Below are positions 11,598 to 22,785 of a DNA stretch of 64,000 nt, one piece after another. The stretch is from positions 677,196 through 741,195 of the forward strand of contig MU001682.1 of the NCBI GenBank assembly GCA_010093515.1, written 5' to 3'. The DNA is from Lineolata rhizophorae. Its lineage: Eukaryota > Ascomycota > Dothideomycetes > Lineolatales > Lineolataceae. Position 1 is the stretch's first letter, and each line of letters begins with the position of its first letter. Position numbers and translations under genes: made by a program. Under the pieces are notes generated by a model that saw only the letters and a list, made by a program, of their open reading frames with translations, was not told the origin of the DNA and ran no database searches.

Positions 11598-11694
11598 CCG
11601 CTTAGTCATGGCCCGCTTAGTGATGAGGTTGTTGCGGTGGAAGCAAACAACGGGCACCATTCACCCCAGGTTGTTTGCTGGGCCTGCTAAGCGG
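11598..11694. repeat. Compact inverted repeat (possible MITE remnant)
   Basis: Inner arms AGCAAACAAC (11642-11651) and GTTGTTTGCT (11670-11679) are perfect reverse complements with an 18-base loop. Outer arms CCGCTTAG (11598-11605 and again 11613-11620) pair with CTAAGCGG (11687-11694). Two nested arms in about 100 bases could form a hairpin or be the collapsed ends of a small DNA element. No coding capacity. Confidence 0.5.
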
Positions 11695-12299
11695 CCGAAG
11701 GTTAACGGTGAATCATGTGGCAGAGTGCCCCCAGCCAGCCATCACACATGATATTTGGGGCATCACACAGTGTACGCCTTGCATGGAACCCTAGACGTTC
11801 GGTGCGGCGTGATGCCAACACTACTTCGCTGCCTGTACAGAATGTGTGATAGCTATCGTGAAGCCACAGGTATCACGTGGCTGCCTGAGCCACAACGCGG
11901 ACGCGCACGGCGTGTCGCCAAGGGCCCGCGCCCAGCGCGTGCAGCCCCGCGGCCCCGCTCGTGGAGGGACAGCAACTGAAGAGCTGCGCCTTCAGGGTCC
12001 TTTCCAGAAGACTTCGCCCTGCAATCCCCGCGCCTGTTGCAGGCCAAGCCAATACCCGCTAGCCTTCGTCATAGTCGAACTTGTTGAAGCCTTGGAAGCC
12101 TGGCAGCGCATTCACCGCCCCTCTTGCGGTGATCAACGCCGTGTGAGCAGTATCTCGGCAGCCTGACTGCTCAGCCTCATTCTCCCCAAGACTCAGCCGT
12201 ATCAACACCAACCTAGTGAAGTACGCCTGTTGCTCAGCGAACCCCGAAGTCGGCTTGTCGGCCCTGCTCTAAGGAACTCGGTCTTGCTCCTCGCCAGGC

Positions 12300-12306
12300 T
12301 ATAAAG
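12300..12306 (+). promoter_or_regulatory. TATA box (TATAAAG)
   Basis: TATAAAG lies about 200 bases before the ATG at 12507, in a suitable position for transcription of that gene. It is a sequence match only. Confidence 0.45.
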
Positions 12307-12506
12307 GGGCTTTGTCGCGCAACGCGATACCCCTGTTCATTCCGCATTCCCACATACCTCTCCTTGCTTCGCCAGCCATTTCTTTGAGGACAAAGCACTT
12401 TCCCTAACTTAAAAGCCTGAGGTATCCCAATTGCAACTCTGCCCTCAGTCAGCTTTTCAGGCTCGGTGCAGACAGGTCAAATTCATCACTTGCCGCCACC
12501 AAACCC

Positions 12507-13025
12507 ATGAGTGCCTCTCTCAACATCGCGCCTGCCAACGGCGGCGAGAGGAAATGCCACGTCTGCCTGCCCACGGCGCCGCCGGTCATCAAGGGCAAGT
12601 CCATCTTCCTAGCCGGCAGCATCGATATGGGCATGGCCGTGAACTGGCAGACGGCCATCACGTCTAAGCTAGCGCACCTGCCCGTCACGATCCTGAACCC
12701 GCGCCGCGACGACTGGACCTGGGACTGGGTCCAGGACATCTCGAACACGGTCTTCCGCGATCAGGTCGAGTGGGAGCTCGACTGCCAGGACCGCGCCGAC
12801 GTCATCGCAATGTACTTCGACAAGAACGGCAAGGCGCCCATTAGTTTGTTGGAATTGGGCCTCTACGCCGCCAGCGGCAAGATGGTCGTCTGCTGTCCGG
12901 AGGGCTTCTGGAGGCGCGGTAACGTCCAGATCGTCTGCAAGAAGTACGGTATCAAGTTGGTGGACACGATAGACGACCTTGTCGAGTGCGTGGTCGGGAA
13001 GCTCGGGCAGGTATCTGAGAAGTGA
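12507..13025 (+). CDS. Nucleoside 2-deoxyribosyltransferase-like protein
   Basis: An intronless frame of 172 residues. The Rossmann-like core of the nucleoside deoxyribosyltransferase superfamily is visible: IFLAGSIDMG near residues 33-42, LNPRRDDWTWDW near 63-74, FRDQVEWELDCQDRADVI, and PISLLELGLYA, where E116 sits at the nucleophile position. The GFWRRGNV segment is typical of the fungal/bacterial type 2 subgroup. Such enzymes cleave or exchange the N-glycosidic bond of deoxynucleosides, but fungal members are uncharacterised and may act on other nucleotide-like substrates. No targeting signal is seen. The first ATG in frame was used. Confidence 0.8.
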   Translation: MSASLNIAPANGGERKCHVCLPTAPPVIKGKSIFLAGSIDMGMAVNWQTAITSKLAHLPVTILNPRRDDWTWDWVQDISNTVFRDQVEWELDCQDRADVIAMYFDKNGKAPISLLELGLYAASGKMVVCCPEGFWRRGNVQIVCKKYGIKLVDTIDDLVECVVGKLGQVSEK

Positions 13026-13437
13026 GTGTGCGTTGGACGCTCTGGGGGATTGAGCCATGGGATTTTGGAGAGTTCATATGGTTGGGTTGGGCCTGTTTCC
13101 TTTCCCATTGTGGCTGGCATATTAATGCCCGTGATTTGACTTCTGGGTTTTAAATGCCTTGGGATGCCCTTTCTATTTCATTTTTTGTATTTCCTATTTA
13201 CCTTTCTGGCGACAGTTTAGACCCGATCACGCCACAATATGTACGCTCATATCTTGATCGATGGTCTAGAAGGGTTTGCGGCACTAAACTCACGGTAATA
13301 GAAATGCCGTGGAATTTTATTTTCTCTGTGTATCGAGTAGTCTCAGCTCCTAAATATGACTCAATTAGAGCATCAAAGGCCAGTCGTGGTCTCACACCCA
13401 GCATGCAGCCGTATTAAATTAGTGAATTCAAATTCCT

Positions 13438-14706
13438 CTATACCCTCGTCTTTGCCGTCCCCTTGACCGCCATCCCGCCATCCGGGTTCTCCACCCAGAG
13501 CTCCCAACGGCCCGGTTCTAGCGCATCAGGTACCTCCCGCGCGCATAGCTTCATAGGTTCATTGACATACAACGGAGCAAGGTTACGGTACTGGACAGAA
13601 AAAATGCGCGGCTGCGGCGCTGATGTGGACGAAGACACATGCTGGAGATGTTGATACAACATGGTGACGAGCAAGGTGAACGAAAGCGGGCCATGGACGA
13701 GGAGGTTACGATGGCCCTCAATGGCGCGGCAATACTGAGGGTCGAGGTGGATGGCGTGGGCGTTGAAGGTAAGAGCGCTGTAGCGGAAAAGGAGTGAGGG
13801 CGTGGGGATCAGCTTGTGGAATACGGTTGGCAGATTTTGCGCTACAAGTCTCCTCAAATATCAGCACTCTCCTTCACAAGCCAAATGTATCTCAGAAATA
13901 ATAGGCGTCGATGACGATGGATTCGGGCATATCGAAGCTGTGCGCCCACTAGCAGAAGCAGGACCCTCACGTTTCAACGCCTTTTTAGTCCGCGCCTCAG
14001 CTGCCGCTTTGGCCGCCTCCTCCGCCGACCGCTCCCGCATAAACACCAAATTCCTCCTTTCCACAAGTTCCGCATCCCCCCATTCCTCCTCCACCTCCGT
14101 CAACAACCTCCTCCTCAAGCTCTCCTCTCCTTCCCGTCCGTCCTCCTTTACCGCACCAAACCGCCGCTCAATTCCCACGTATACCTTCTCATCCCCCTCC
14201 ACACCTTTAATATTCACATCGCGAACCCGCTCCACGCACGCCCACCGTCTGCGATCCATGACGATGCCCCTCCCCTCTCCCTCGCCCGCCTCGCCTCCGC
14301 TCCGCCACCGCACCCCCCCACCCGCCCACATCCGCCGCACAAACGGCTTCCCGGGGCTCTGCAGCGGATCCGTGCCGTCCTTCAACAGCCCGTCCGCCGC
14401 GATCGCCGGGTTGAAGTACACGAGGTGGTGCGCGGGGGGCAGCGGGGCGGGGCGCGTCGGCGGGACGCTGTCGCGCGAGGTCGAGGCCGTGCTGGCCCAG
14501 GCGTGCGGCAGGAACGCGGACAGCGATTGCGTTAGGCGGTACGAGGGCATGGGGACGAGGTCGTCGTAGATGATGGGGAGGCGGCGCGATGGCAGGGAGG
14601 TGAGGAGGTGGGCGTGCGTGGAAGAGAGGCGCCGGTGGGAGAGGTGCCGGGTCCGAAGGCTCCATTGGGTACGGGTGGGAGCCGTGAGGCGGTGGGTAGG
14701 GGTCAT
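13438..14706 (-). CDS. HTD2: Mitochondrial 3-hydroxyacyl-thioester dehydratase
   Basis: Two exons (14706-13971, 13841-13438) with a 129-base intron keep phase and give 379 residues. The N-terminal 30 residues are rich in Arg, Ser and Thr and lack acidic residues, as in a mitochondrial presequence. The first half is a degenerate hotdog domain (PMPSYRLTQSLSAFLP). The C-terminal half holds the dehydratase hotdog with the family signature LFRYSALTFNAHAIHLDP and LLVHGPLSFTLLVTML. HTD2 dehydrates 3-hydroxyacyl-ACP in mitochondrial fatty acid synthesis, which supplies lipoic acid precursors. The splice junction restores KPQNLPTVFHKL, matching the family. An Arg/Glu-rich insert (about residues 190-240) is variable. 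Confidence 0.88.
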
Positions 14707-15156
14707 AGTGAGGGTAGATGTATCGAATAAAAAGGTCGAAAGGTTACATGATGTACGGGTTCGTGCTGATGTGGAGTGGAGTGCTTGAAGCTACCTCCGT
14801 CGGACCTCGGCCGGAAATGTTTCCGCGAAGTGGAGAGGAGCGCGTGCACGTGGTCGTGAGTATTCGCTTGCACGAGACTTATTTCAACCTCTTAACTTCC
14901 TCAGGACTCTCAAGTTAGTCTTCAAAATTTTAGGCGACATAGAATTATGTTCGTTTCTCTCTATACTCTACTTCTTGTGTGGCTAACTTGCTGCTAGCCC
15001 AAACGGAGGCCTAATACTTCTCGACCAAACACGATATCTAGACCCCCATAGCATCGCAAACCGCACGTGAAACTCGTTAAATCTAACACTAGCTGTGCTC
15101 CTCATAGCATTTCTAGATTTGCCAAGTGAAGCAACCATGTCGGGTCGCCGCTTTTC
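14707..15156. other. Intergenic, AT-richer
   Basis: Upstream region of HTD2 (minus strand) and 3' flank of the next minus-strand gene. No gene seen. Confidence 0.45.
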
Positions 15157-15687
15157 TCAAAAGTGTACATACCATCCATACTCCTCAAGTATGCCAGTGT
15201 CCTGCGATTTCAACGTCATCCTCCTCAGTGGGGTCATCAACTTCTCGAAAAGCCACTTCAGCCATTCCCAAAAGCGATTCCGGGGCTTCTCGGCGCGACG
15301 TCTTGCTTTGCGTGCGAGGAACGCGAGTTCACGCAACGACATGTCTCTTGGGACTTGGGAGGATGCATCGCTGGGCTCCACCGCGCCGACGACTTCGTGT
15401 TCCACTTCCGGGTCTTCCGTTTGGTCGAGAATTCCACTTTCATGAAAGTGCACGCCGTCAAAATCTGAGAAGAGATTCTGGTCGATGGTGGACTCAGGGG
15501 TGTGGATGAGCGGAGCCGTCGATGAGTCGGTACTGCTTGTGTCGCTACTCCCATTAATGACTACCAGGCGCCGTCGTAGTATTGGCTCCCAGTGACCGTC
15601 ACCCGGGATCGTCATACTCAGGAACGAATCATGGTTGCTATTAGGCGTTCCGTACTCCGGACAAGATGTCGAGTCCAAGGAATCCAT
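15157..15687 (-). CDS. Hypothetical protein
   Basis: A 176-residue frame of no family known to me. The N-terminal 110 residues are acidic and Ser/Thr-rich and look disordered. The C-terminal part is a strongly basic, aromatic amphipathic stretch (LAFLARKARRRAEKP, then RFWEWLKWLFEKLM) that could bind a membrane or nucleic acid. The stop follows a GTATGT sequence near 15165, so the last codons may belong to an intron and another short exon may exist. Composition is protein-like and unlike a random frame, but expression is not shown. Confidence 0.45.
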   Translation of the reverse strand: MDSLDSTSCPEYGTPNSNHDSFLSMTIPGDGHWEPILRRRLVVINGSSDTSSTDSSTAPLIHTPESTIDQNLFSDFDGVHFHESGILDQTEDPEVEHEVVGAVEPSDASSQVPRDMSLRELAFLARKARRRAEKPRNRFWEWLKWLFEKLMTPLRRMTLKSQDTGILEEYGWYVHF

Positions 15688-16828
15688 AGTGGCGCTAAAG
15701 CTAGGCCCGCAGAGCGCGAGGCGAGCAGAAGCCTTGTATTGCGGGGACTTTTTCGTAAGACAAGATGATTCTTAAAAATCGAAGTGTGGCTTTAGCTGGC
15801 CCAAAGAGTAACTAGCCATAGGCAAATGCAGCTGCGGCTGCAAGTTTGAGGGAGGCGTCGCCGAGAGCAAGAGGGTACATCTTTATATGTGGTCGATGAA
15901 AAGTGGATTTCGACCTTCTGCTCAACGAAGTCTTGCGGCGGCCCTCTTTAAAAGGACAGAAAGTTCTCCCTTCAAAGCATGTCTGTGGTTCTCTTTATCT
16001 TGCCGGACCGCTCTACTGAGGCGCCCTCGCGCCGTGTACTACGCTGTAAGGTGTCGGACGGCTCGCCAATAGCACGTGGGTTCGTTGGCCCCGGTTCAGA
16101 ACGATGGCAATCCATGGGGCTCCAAGCCACTGGCTGTACCTGCGCTAGGGCGGATGCCTGGGTCCCACAAACGTAACACCTTTGTCAAGGTATCTAGAGA
16201 TCCACCTATACCACGTATGCGAACGGGGTGGGGCCGTCATCTACGGTTGGGGGCCTTGCGAAATAGAAGTGTCCCATGTAATACGCCGACTGTCGACGTC
16301 GACGGCCTAGTAGTCCTTAACCTTCCAATATATTGTCACGCAGGGGCCTATAAAGTACGTCGTCACTAACCCTTTTTCACTTTAGATGTATAACACGGAA
16401 GATAACGGCTTAATACTCAGATCAGGACAACTTACTACGTACTCTAGAAAACAGCGCTCGCTAAATGACTGTGCAAATAGGGTTTTGAGGGCTTCTTGTC
16501 AGCCCCTCTACTAAATGCGGGAAAACAATTAGCTCCAATAAACTAAAACGTATGGTACGTCGGTTTCGATGCATGTCTACCGCACACCGTATTCGGAGGC
16601 TTTGGCAAAGGCGGACCTCGCTCTAGGCAGAGTAGACGAACAACAATATTAGGTACTGAGCACAACTCATAGGACGAACATTTCACATGGTTGCATAGAA
16701 AAAACTCAACAGATCCGTCAAACATGACTTCATTAAGCCAATAAATATTAGATTACATACGACGAGCTTTTACCAGGTATGATTCCACGCTGTACAAATG
16801 CTCTCATCCTATTTCTCACATATCCTTC
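15688..16828. other. Intergenic
   Basis: No recognisable gene on either strand. The part 16340-16800 is AT-rich. It holds the upstream region of the hypothetical gene and the 3' flank of the But2-domain gene. Confidence 0.45.
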
Positions 16829-17506
16829 TTAGGAGATTTCGACGTAGAAGCCAATCGGGCACTTCATGCCCGAGGTCTGCAGGTACTTAAACGTAGAGTC
16901 GGAACTGCAGAGCGCACCCGAAACGGTGAACTTCTCGACGCCCTCTGGAACGAGGCAAGGGCCCGCATTGATGATGTACGCGTTGCCGGGCTCCAGAAGG
17001 GCTGGTGGTGTCGGCGGGTTTGGGCCATCCTCCGGCTGCATAGCGTACGTAGTCGAGGTGTCGGCGCCAACGCCAGGGGCGTAACCGTTGAAGGTGAAGT
17101 GCATGCCGCCGTCGATGTAGTACGGTGCTGACGTCTGGGTGTGGTCGGGGAAGAGGAACTTGAGGGTGCAGGTGCTGTTGCCGGCGTCGCCCGGCAGGTC
17201 GAGGTTGAAGATGGTGCACTTGTCGTCCGGCGTGATCTCGGGCCACTGCGTGCCGCCGAAGGCCGTGTCCGGCTCGCTCGCCGAGATGACGACCATCAAC
17301 GAGGGCTCAATGGCGCCCGGGGCGAGAGTGCCGTTGGCAGGGCACGACAGCTCGCCCTCGTGGCCCCCGTGGCTGCCGTGCCAGCCGTGCCAACCACCCC
17401 AGAAACCTCCCCAACTGCCCCAATGACGCGGCGCGAGGCTGGAAACGGGGCTGCCGACGACGGCGGAGGTGAAAATGGTGGCGGCGAGAGTGGACGCGAC
17501 CTTCAT
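16829..17506 (-). CDS. Secreted But2-domain protein
   Basis: A single exon of 225 residues starting at the ATG at 17506. A longer frame upstream exists but is leader sequence containing the TATA box. Residues 1-19 form a signal peptide (MKVASTLAATIFTSAVVGS). A Trp/Gly/His-rich linker follows (GSWGGFWGGWHGWHGSHGG). The rest has the pattern of the fungal But2 C-terminal domain: SLMVVISASEPDTAFGGT, CTIFNLDLP, CTLKFLFPD and a closing GMKCPIGFYVEIS. Proteins of this type are secreted or wall-associated in filamentous fungi. Their biochemical role is unknown. Paired Cys in the C-terminal half suggest disulfides. Confidence 0.8.
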   Translation of the reverse strand: MKVASTLAATIFTSAVVGSPVSSLAPRHWGSWGGFWGGWHGWHGSHGGHEGELSCPANGTLAPGAIEPSLMVVISASEPDTAFGGTQWPEITPDDKCTIFNLDLPGDAGNSTCTLKFLFPDHTQTSAPYYIDGGMHFTFNGYAPGVGADTSTTYAMQPEDGPNPPTPPALLEPGNAYIINAGPCLVPEGVEKFTVSGALCSSDSTFKYLQTSGMKCPIGFYVEIS

Positions 17507-17689
17507 TCTGACGATGAAGTCCGGAATAATCAAATACTCTACGACTTGAAAGCGAGTGGCAATGGATCGAACGAAGGAGGTTGTATCGTACAGCAAGCGA
17601 GCGCTTGACTTGAGCCGCTTGAGAGGGGAGGTTTGGCAATTCCTCTGTAAAGATTCGAAAAGGTTTCCACGACACCGGCTCTGCAGGCC

Positions 17690-17698
17690 TTTTATATA
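17690..17698 (-). promoter_or_regulatory. TATA box of the But2-domain gene
   Basis: On the minus strand the sequence reads TATATAAAA, about 185 bases before the start codon at 17506. The strong match and spacing suit a highly regulated secreted-protein gene. Confidence 0.5.
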
Positions 17699-17737
17699 CG
17701 GATGAACATGCAAACACTCACCGGCAGACGCGGCCAA

Positions 17738-20700
17738 GGCACTAATCGCCGAGGCTCATCTTGACTTCACTCTTAGGCTGCCCTCAGATCGGCGTTCGTG
17801 TTCGGAAGCGCTAAATGGGCGGAAGGGCTCTCCGTAGTGTGCGTTGTTGGTGCGAACATTTTACTACCCTAGAAGGATCCAGTTTGCCTCATAGGCCGCG
17901 ACACATCCGAATGGCAGATGTATGAACGCCCGAGGCAAGCCACCGAAGTCATAAACACGAATTCAGGTCATCCAGTGGGCCCTAATCTCGAATTCACACG
18001 ACTAAAGCACTTTGTCAACTTGTGGAGGCGCGGCTCAACCGTAAAGCTCCACTCAGCAAGGTCGACTCCTAGCTCTGATTCAGGTACACACCCAGGTCCG
18101 TACGAGTTCTCTTTCTTTTTCATGGCCTCGGATTCGCCGTGTGCCACTGTGCCGTGCCCAGTTATCCAGATGCATACCAACGTATCGGATGCCTGACCTT
18201 GCCGAAGTGTATTGAGCTACTGCAAGTAGAGCCTTAAGCTTACCGGAAGCAGCGCATGCCTCCACCACCTGTGGAGTGGTAAGAATGCACAACTCGCATG
18301 CAGCCTTGCAGTAGTGCCTGCTCGGTGCTCTCCGTGCCGTCTAGCTATTTTCAGATAGGTCAGACCCAATGGCACGATGTGCCGACGAGTTACATGCACT
18401 CGTCCAAGGCAGTTGCCCATGGAGTGGAGCTGCTGGGGAGTCCTAGCCAGCTGCCCTAGCGGGCCACTGTGGGTGGGTACCAACGGTAGGTTTCTCATCC
18501 GACGATCTACATCGTATGGTTGTTCAATACTCCGATCCCATGGGGTTTCTCCCAATGACTGCACAGTTCCCAACAACTTACCCGTAAGTTCCATGGATTC
18601 CGATCAAGTTCCTTCAAAAATTTTGTGTTCTTACTCTCGCCCTGAATATGCAAGTAAAAATTGGACAGGGAACGCCGTGCGCTGGTCCCGCCGAGCAGCT
18701 GACATCTAGGTATGTACGACTCCTCGGGGAAAGAGTGGGGCTGTTCCGTTCTCCACAGTCTAGCCGCTTGACGCTAAACGGATGAGGGTCGCCCAGGCAC
18801 GGCGAGAAGCTTGGTACGGACTTTGGAGGTTCTACAGGGTCCGGGGCCCACGACGGAGGCTCCGGGCTAGCTTATGCTTGTGTACGTCCTACGCCTATTT
18901 TTGCGTTTCGGTGACTTTTTCATTCGGCCGTCGCACTTCTGGACATGAGGATTCTCGCTGCGCGCAACCGACGTGGTTAGCAGCTTTCCATTTGCTGACA
19001 TGCATGCGTCGAAAAGCCTGGTTTGCGAGCGGAATAAGAAGAACGACGTGAGTCCCTACGAATTTCGCCCCCCAAACGTGCAGAAGAGATGCAAATCGCA
19101 TCCCCTACTGTAGATGGTCCGGACCAACGCGGTCCTCACGTTCCTTTCATTTGCTCTTCCCATGGGCCAGACATCCAGCAGCGATTCATTCTCAGCAAGC
19201 CACGGTCTCCACGGCCCACGATATTGCGTAACGACATCGCCCAGTCGCCTTGCGCGGGCGGCCACAACGCCAAAGGTCGAAAGGACGGCATCGGCCATGG
19301 GGTTGGGGAGCCGAGCACCCGGGGAGAAGTACAGGGGTTACAGGGACGCTAGGCTGCGCCTCTGCGGTTCGATTTGCCTCGAAGGGGAAAACAGCTCGAC
19401 GCCTTGTCCGCCAAGAGTCAGGTTCCCCGCGGGCCACTTGCAAACGAGTCCGCACTACGGAGTACGGAGGGATTTGTCAGTGCTTTGCGTCCCTTCGAAG
19501 CAGGGCACTTTTTATTTCCGTTCGAATTGGGGTCCCTCCGGACCAGTCTCGTACGAAGGATGCTCGACATCTCTATTGCCTGTTCCTGGAGTGATGTGCA
19601 GGCGCTCATTTTCTGTTTCGATTCATGGGTCTCCGGGTGGTAAAAGCTCCACATGCGCTTCTCCTGGGCCCCTTGACGACAGAGGCGCTGTTCTCCAGAT
19701 TTTTGAGGCCCGTTGGAGAGCGGCGCAGATCACACCGAGACATTTTCTCCCCCGGCACGCATGGCCCGAAGAGTGAGTGCTGCACGATGACTGTGCTGGC
19801 AGCAACGCCCGACAACGCAGCAAGAACGGATGGGCTGATCTCGCCTTCTACTAAAGCCTTTGAGAGTCTGAATTGCCACAGGTTGGTGACAAGTTTTCAC
19901 GGCCCTAGATTCGTGGTGCTTCCACAACATATTCGTTGGTTACCGAGAGCCACGAGGGTCGCACGCCTCGCATGCTACAACCGTCAGTTGGATGTCCAAT
20001 CTGCAGTGAGACGTTTATTCCGGGGTTCGCATTTGCCCCGAGACTAAAGTGCCCGGCCAGCAGCGCTGTTGGCGTCTGGGAGGCGCTGACCCATCGGGGA
20101 TATTCTTCGCACATCATCTCCACAACAAACCGCCATTGCGGGGAAGCTGCTCGAAATCGTTAATTTAAGAAATGGGGAAACGCGAGGCACGCGCGGCCAG
20201 GTCTCCAGCCACACAACACAAAGCCGAGGGAACAGGATGCTCTCAGGGGCCAAGTAACAGAGGCGCCGTGCCCACGTGGCCGAACAGCGAGTTGTGCGTT
20301 AGATGCAGTCGCGCAATCAATATGTCAATATAAATGCCATCTGGTTCCTGGCATACGGTGCCGATATTTTACCCGGTGTTGTACATGTTTCCAAAAATTC
20401 GGGCTCAGCGTCTCCTCGTTTGCCAAATGCCTGGGAATAAAGGACCATGGGCGGCTGACTGGTTCCTCGTCGCAATTCGAAATGATCTACAATGAACCAA
20501 AGTCGCAAGGCCAGACAGCTCAATATCCGTTACTCCGTAGCTGCATTCGGTTAGAAAGGCATATTGTCAGGAGAGCTTCGGGGTGTCGTAAGATCTATAT
20601 GCTCTTGCTACTGCTGCTCCGTGCTGAGGCGCCTATTTCCAGGCGAGCTGTATAGTGCTGATTTGCGGAGGTCAGCCCATTCAATAGGCCACCAAGTGGG

Positions 20701-21305
20701 CGGACTCAATCGGAGGTTCGTCCCTGGCCAGTAACATTGTTTGAAAGGTTGCTCTTACGTGATGAATATTGATCAATGTCAAGTGCGGCTGCAATGTTCA
20801 TAACTTAAGTAGGCGACAAGATACGGACTTGATCTATTCTCGTTATCGACAGCAAAGGGGAGTTATAGGATTTCATTGCCACTCCTTTTGGACCGCTATT
20901 CTATTGGAGGTGACGATCTTGAGTTTCCCGTCCTGGAGCATGGTGGACTAAAGAGGCGAGCAGACGAATCTACATTTCGCATTATTTATCCAAGCTTATT
21001 TTCCATGTCATAAAAGGAGAAGGAACATACTGGACGTTCTCGCGGGCAACCTCGAGTTGGGAAGTTGCTGGTTCCAAGGTGTACTACGTAATTCCGTAAG
21101 TTGCACATCGTGTCATAGCAGACTAAGACGTTTACATGCCGGCAATATATATCATGGATAGCTTGAATCAATGTAGTCATGGCAGTTGGCTTTCTAATTC
21201 TATCGGGAGAGGCATGCTGGGATCTCTCGCACGGAGGGATATGACGTCCAATACGCGCTAGGCCTAAAATCATTCAACTTTTCCTAGGACTCCAAAACGG
21301 ACACT
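17738..21305. other. 3.6-kb stretch without a recognised gene
   Basis: Many medium open frames overlap on both strands (the longest about 220 codons at 19114-19776), but none shows a known motif, signal peptide or sensible domain composition. Base composition is near 50% GC between 18.7 and 20.2 kb and AT-richer after 20.3 kb. No tRNA or 5S rRNA pattern was found by eye. It may be spacer or the remains of lost genes. Confidence 0.45.
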
Positions 21306-22785
21306 TCAGGCGCCCCCGGCTATGACCCCATTTAGAATTTTAATCTGTTCCAACACTGCATGCTTGCTCGTGCCTCCCACCGCATTCTTCATCTCAACGC
21401 TCCTCTCATAATCAAACACGCTTAGCACGTCATCACCAAAGCGCTCGTCCACGGCCTTCAATTGCCCCAAACTAAGCTTGTCCATGGGAATGTCCTCGTT
21501 CTCCGCCAGCGCCACCACCCTGCCCGCAATGTGATGCGTTTCCCTAAAGGGCACTCCCTTCCTGACCAAGTACTCGGCGAGGTCCGTCGCCAGCATATCC
21601 GGCGTGAGGGCGGCGAGCATCTTGTCCGGGAACACCGTCAAGGTCGCCAGGACCCGAGCTGCGATCTGCAAGCTGTCCTTGAGCGTCTTGACGTGCTCGA
21701 GCATCGGCTCGACGCTCTCCTGGAGGTCCTTGTTGTACGTCATGGGGGTGCCCTTGACGCTCATCATGAGGCCGGCCATCTGGCCGAAGACGCGGCCGCA
21801 CTTGCCCCGCAGCAGCTCGAGGCTGTCGCAGTTCTTCTTCTGTGGCATCAGCGAGCTGCCCGTAGTGTAGGCGTCGGCGAGGCGGACGAAGCCGAACTCG
21901 GCCGTGCTGTAGCAGATGAGATCCTCGGACCAGCGGCTGACGTGCAGCATGAGGGCGGCGCCCCACTGCATGGCCTCGATGATGAAATCGCGGTCCGCGA
22001 CGGCGGCCATGCTGTTGGGCACCAGGCCGTCGAAGCCCAGCTCGGCGGCCATGGAGGCCCGGTCGATGTTGAAGGCGTTGCCCGACAGCGCGCCGCAGCC
22101 CAGCGGGCTCTTGTTGACGTGGCGGATCACGTCGCGCAGGCGGTCCAGGTCGCCGGCGAAGAAGGCCCCGTACGACAGCAGCCAGTGGCTCCAGCGCACC
22201 GGCTGCCCGCGCTGCAGGTGCGTGTAGCCGGGCATGACGAAGGCGACGTCCTGCTCGGCGCGGATGGCGATGGCCTTCAGCAGGTCCACCAGCAGCGCCT
22301 CGACCTCGCGCAGCGCGTCGCGCAGCCACAGCCGCAGGTCCGTCGCCACCTGGTCGTTGCGGCTGCGGCCCGTGTGCAGCTTGCCGGCCGTGTCCTTACC
22401 GATTATCTCGCCGAGGCGCCGCTCGTTCGCCGTGTGGATGTCCTCGTCGACGCCCGGGTTGATGGCGAACGTACCGGCCTCCCATTCGGACCGGACTTGC
22501 TGGAGCCCGGCCTCGATGGCGGAGAACTCGGAGGGCGTGAGGATGCCGGTGGCGACGTTGGCGCGCGCGTACGCGATCGAGCCCGCGATATCTTGCGCGT
22601 AGAGCGCGCGGTCGAAGTGGATCGATTCGTTGTAGGCCATCATCAGCGAGTCGATTTCGCCTGATGTGCACGATTCGTGTCAGCTGGGGATGTAGTTCTA
22701 CGGACGGGGCTGCCTGACCCGTGAAGCGGCCGCCCCAGAGCTTGCCCGAGGCGGCGTTCGAAGGTGGCTGTTGTTCTGAAGCCAT
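21306..22785 (-). CDS. ARG4: Argininosuccinate lyase
   Basis: Two exons (22785-22719, 22660-21306) with a 58-base intron give 473 residues, the normal family length. The small first exon ends in KLWGGRFT and the junction restores RFTGEIDSLMMAYNES. The fumarase/aspartase superfamily motifs are present: TGRSRNDQVATDLRLW, GYTHLQRGQPVRWSHW and the signature GSSLMPQKKN with the catalytic-loop Ser. The enzyme splits argininosuccinate to arginine and fumarate, the last step of arginine synthesis. The loop after the signature reads CDSLELLRGKCGR, with Cys at two places. ADE13 elsewhere in this window is a member of the same superfamily. It shares an upstream region with ADE8. Confidence 0.97.

Larger units (their letters stand above)
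10516..12506. other. Intergenic, 2 kb, with an inverted-repeat patch
   Basis: No gene recognised on either strand. Between 11420 and 11500 there is a simple, repetitive run built on ACCTCCAACC/CTACAACTAC-like words. An inverted-repeat patch lies at 11598-11694 (listed separately). The final 250 bases before 12507 hold the promoter of the next gene. Confidence 0.5.

Noticed and set aside
13438-17506. HTD2, unknown gene and But2-domain gene as a secondary-metabolite cluster
   Set aside because: HTD2 is a mitochondrial housekeeping enzyme, and no synthase, tailoring enzyme or pathway regulator lies nearby.
19114-19776. 220-codon frame as a gene
   Set aside because: Several frames of similar length overlap on both strands; composition is like random translation and no motif was found.
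21820-21860. Cys substitutions in the ARG4 loop (NCDSLE, GKCGR) as evidence of an altered enzyme
   Set aside because: All catalytic motifs are intact, and Cys in the GKCGR position is known in bacterial enzymes, so it is probably normal variation.
21462-22664. Plus-strand open frame of 400 codons
   Set aside because: Shadow of ARG4.
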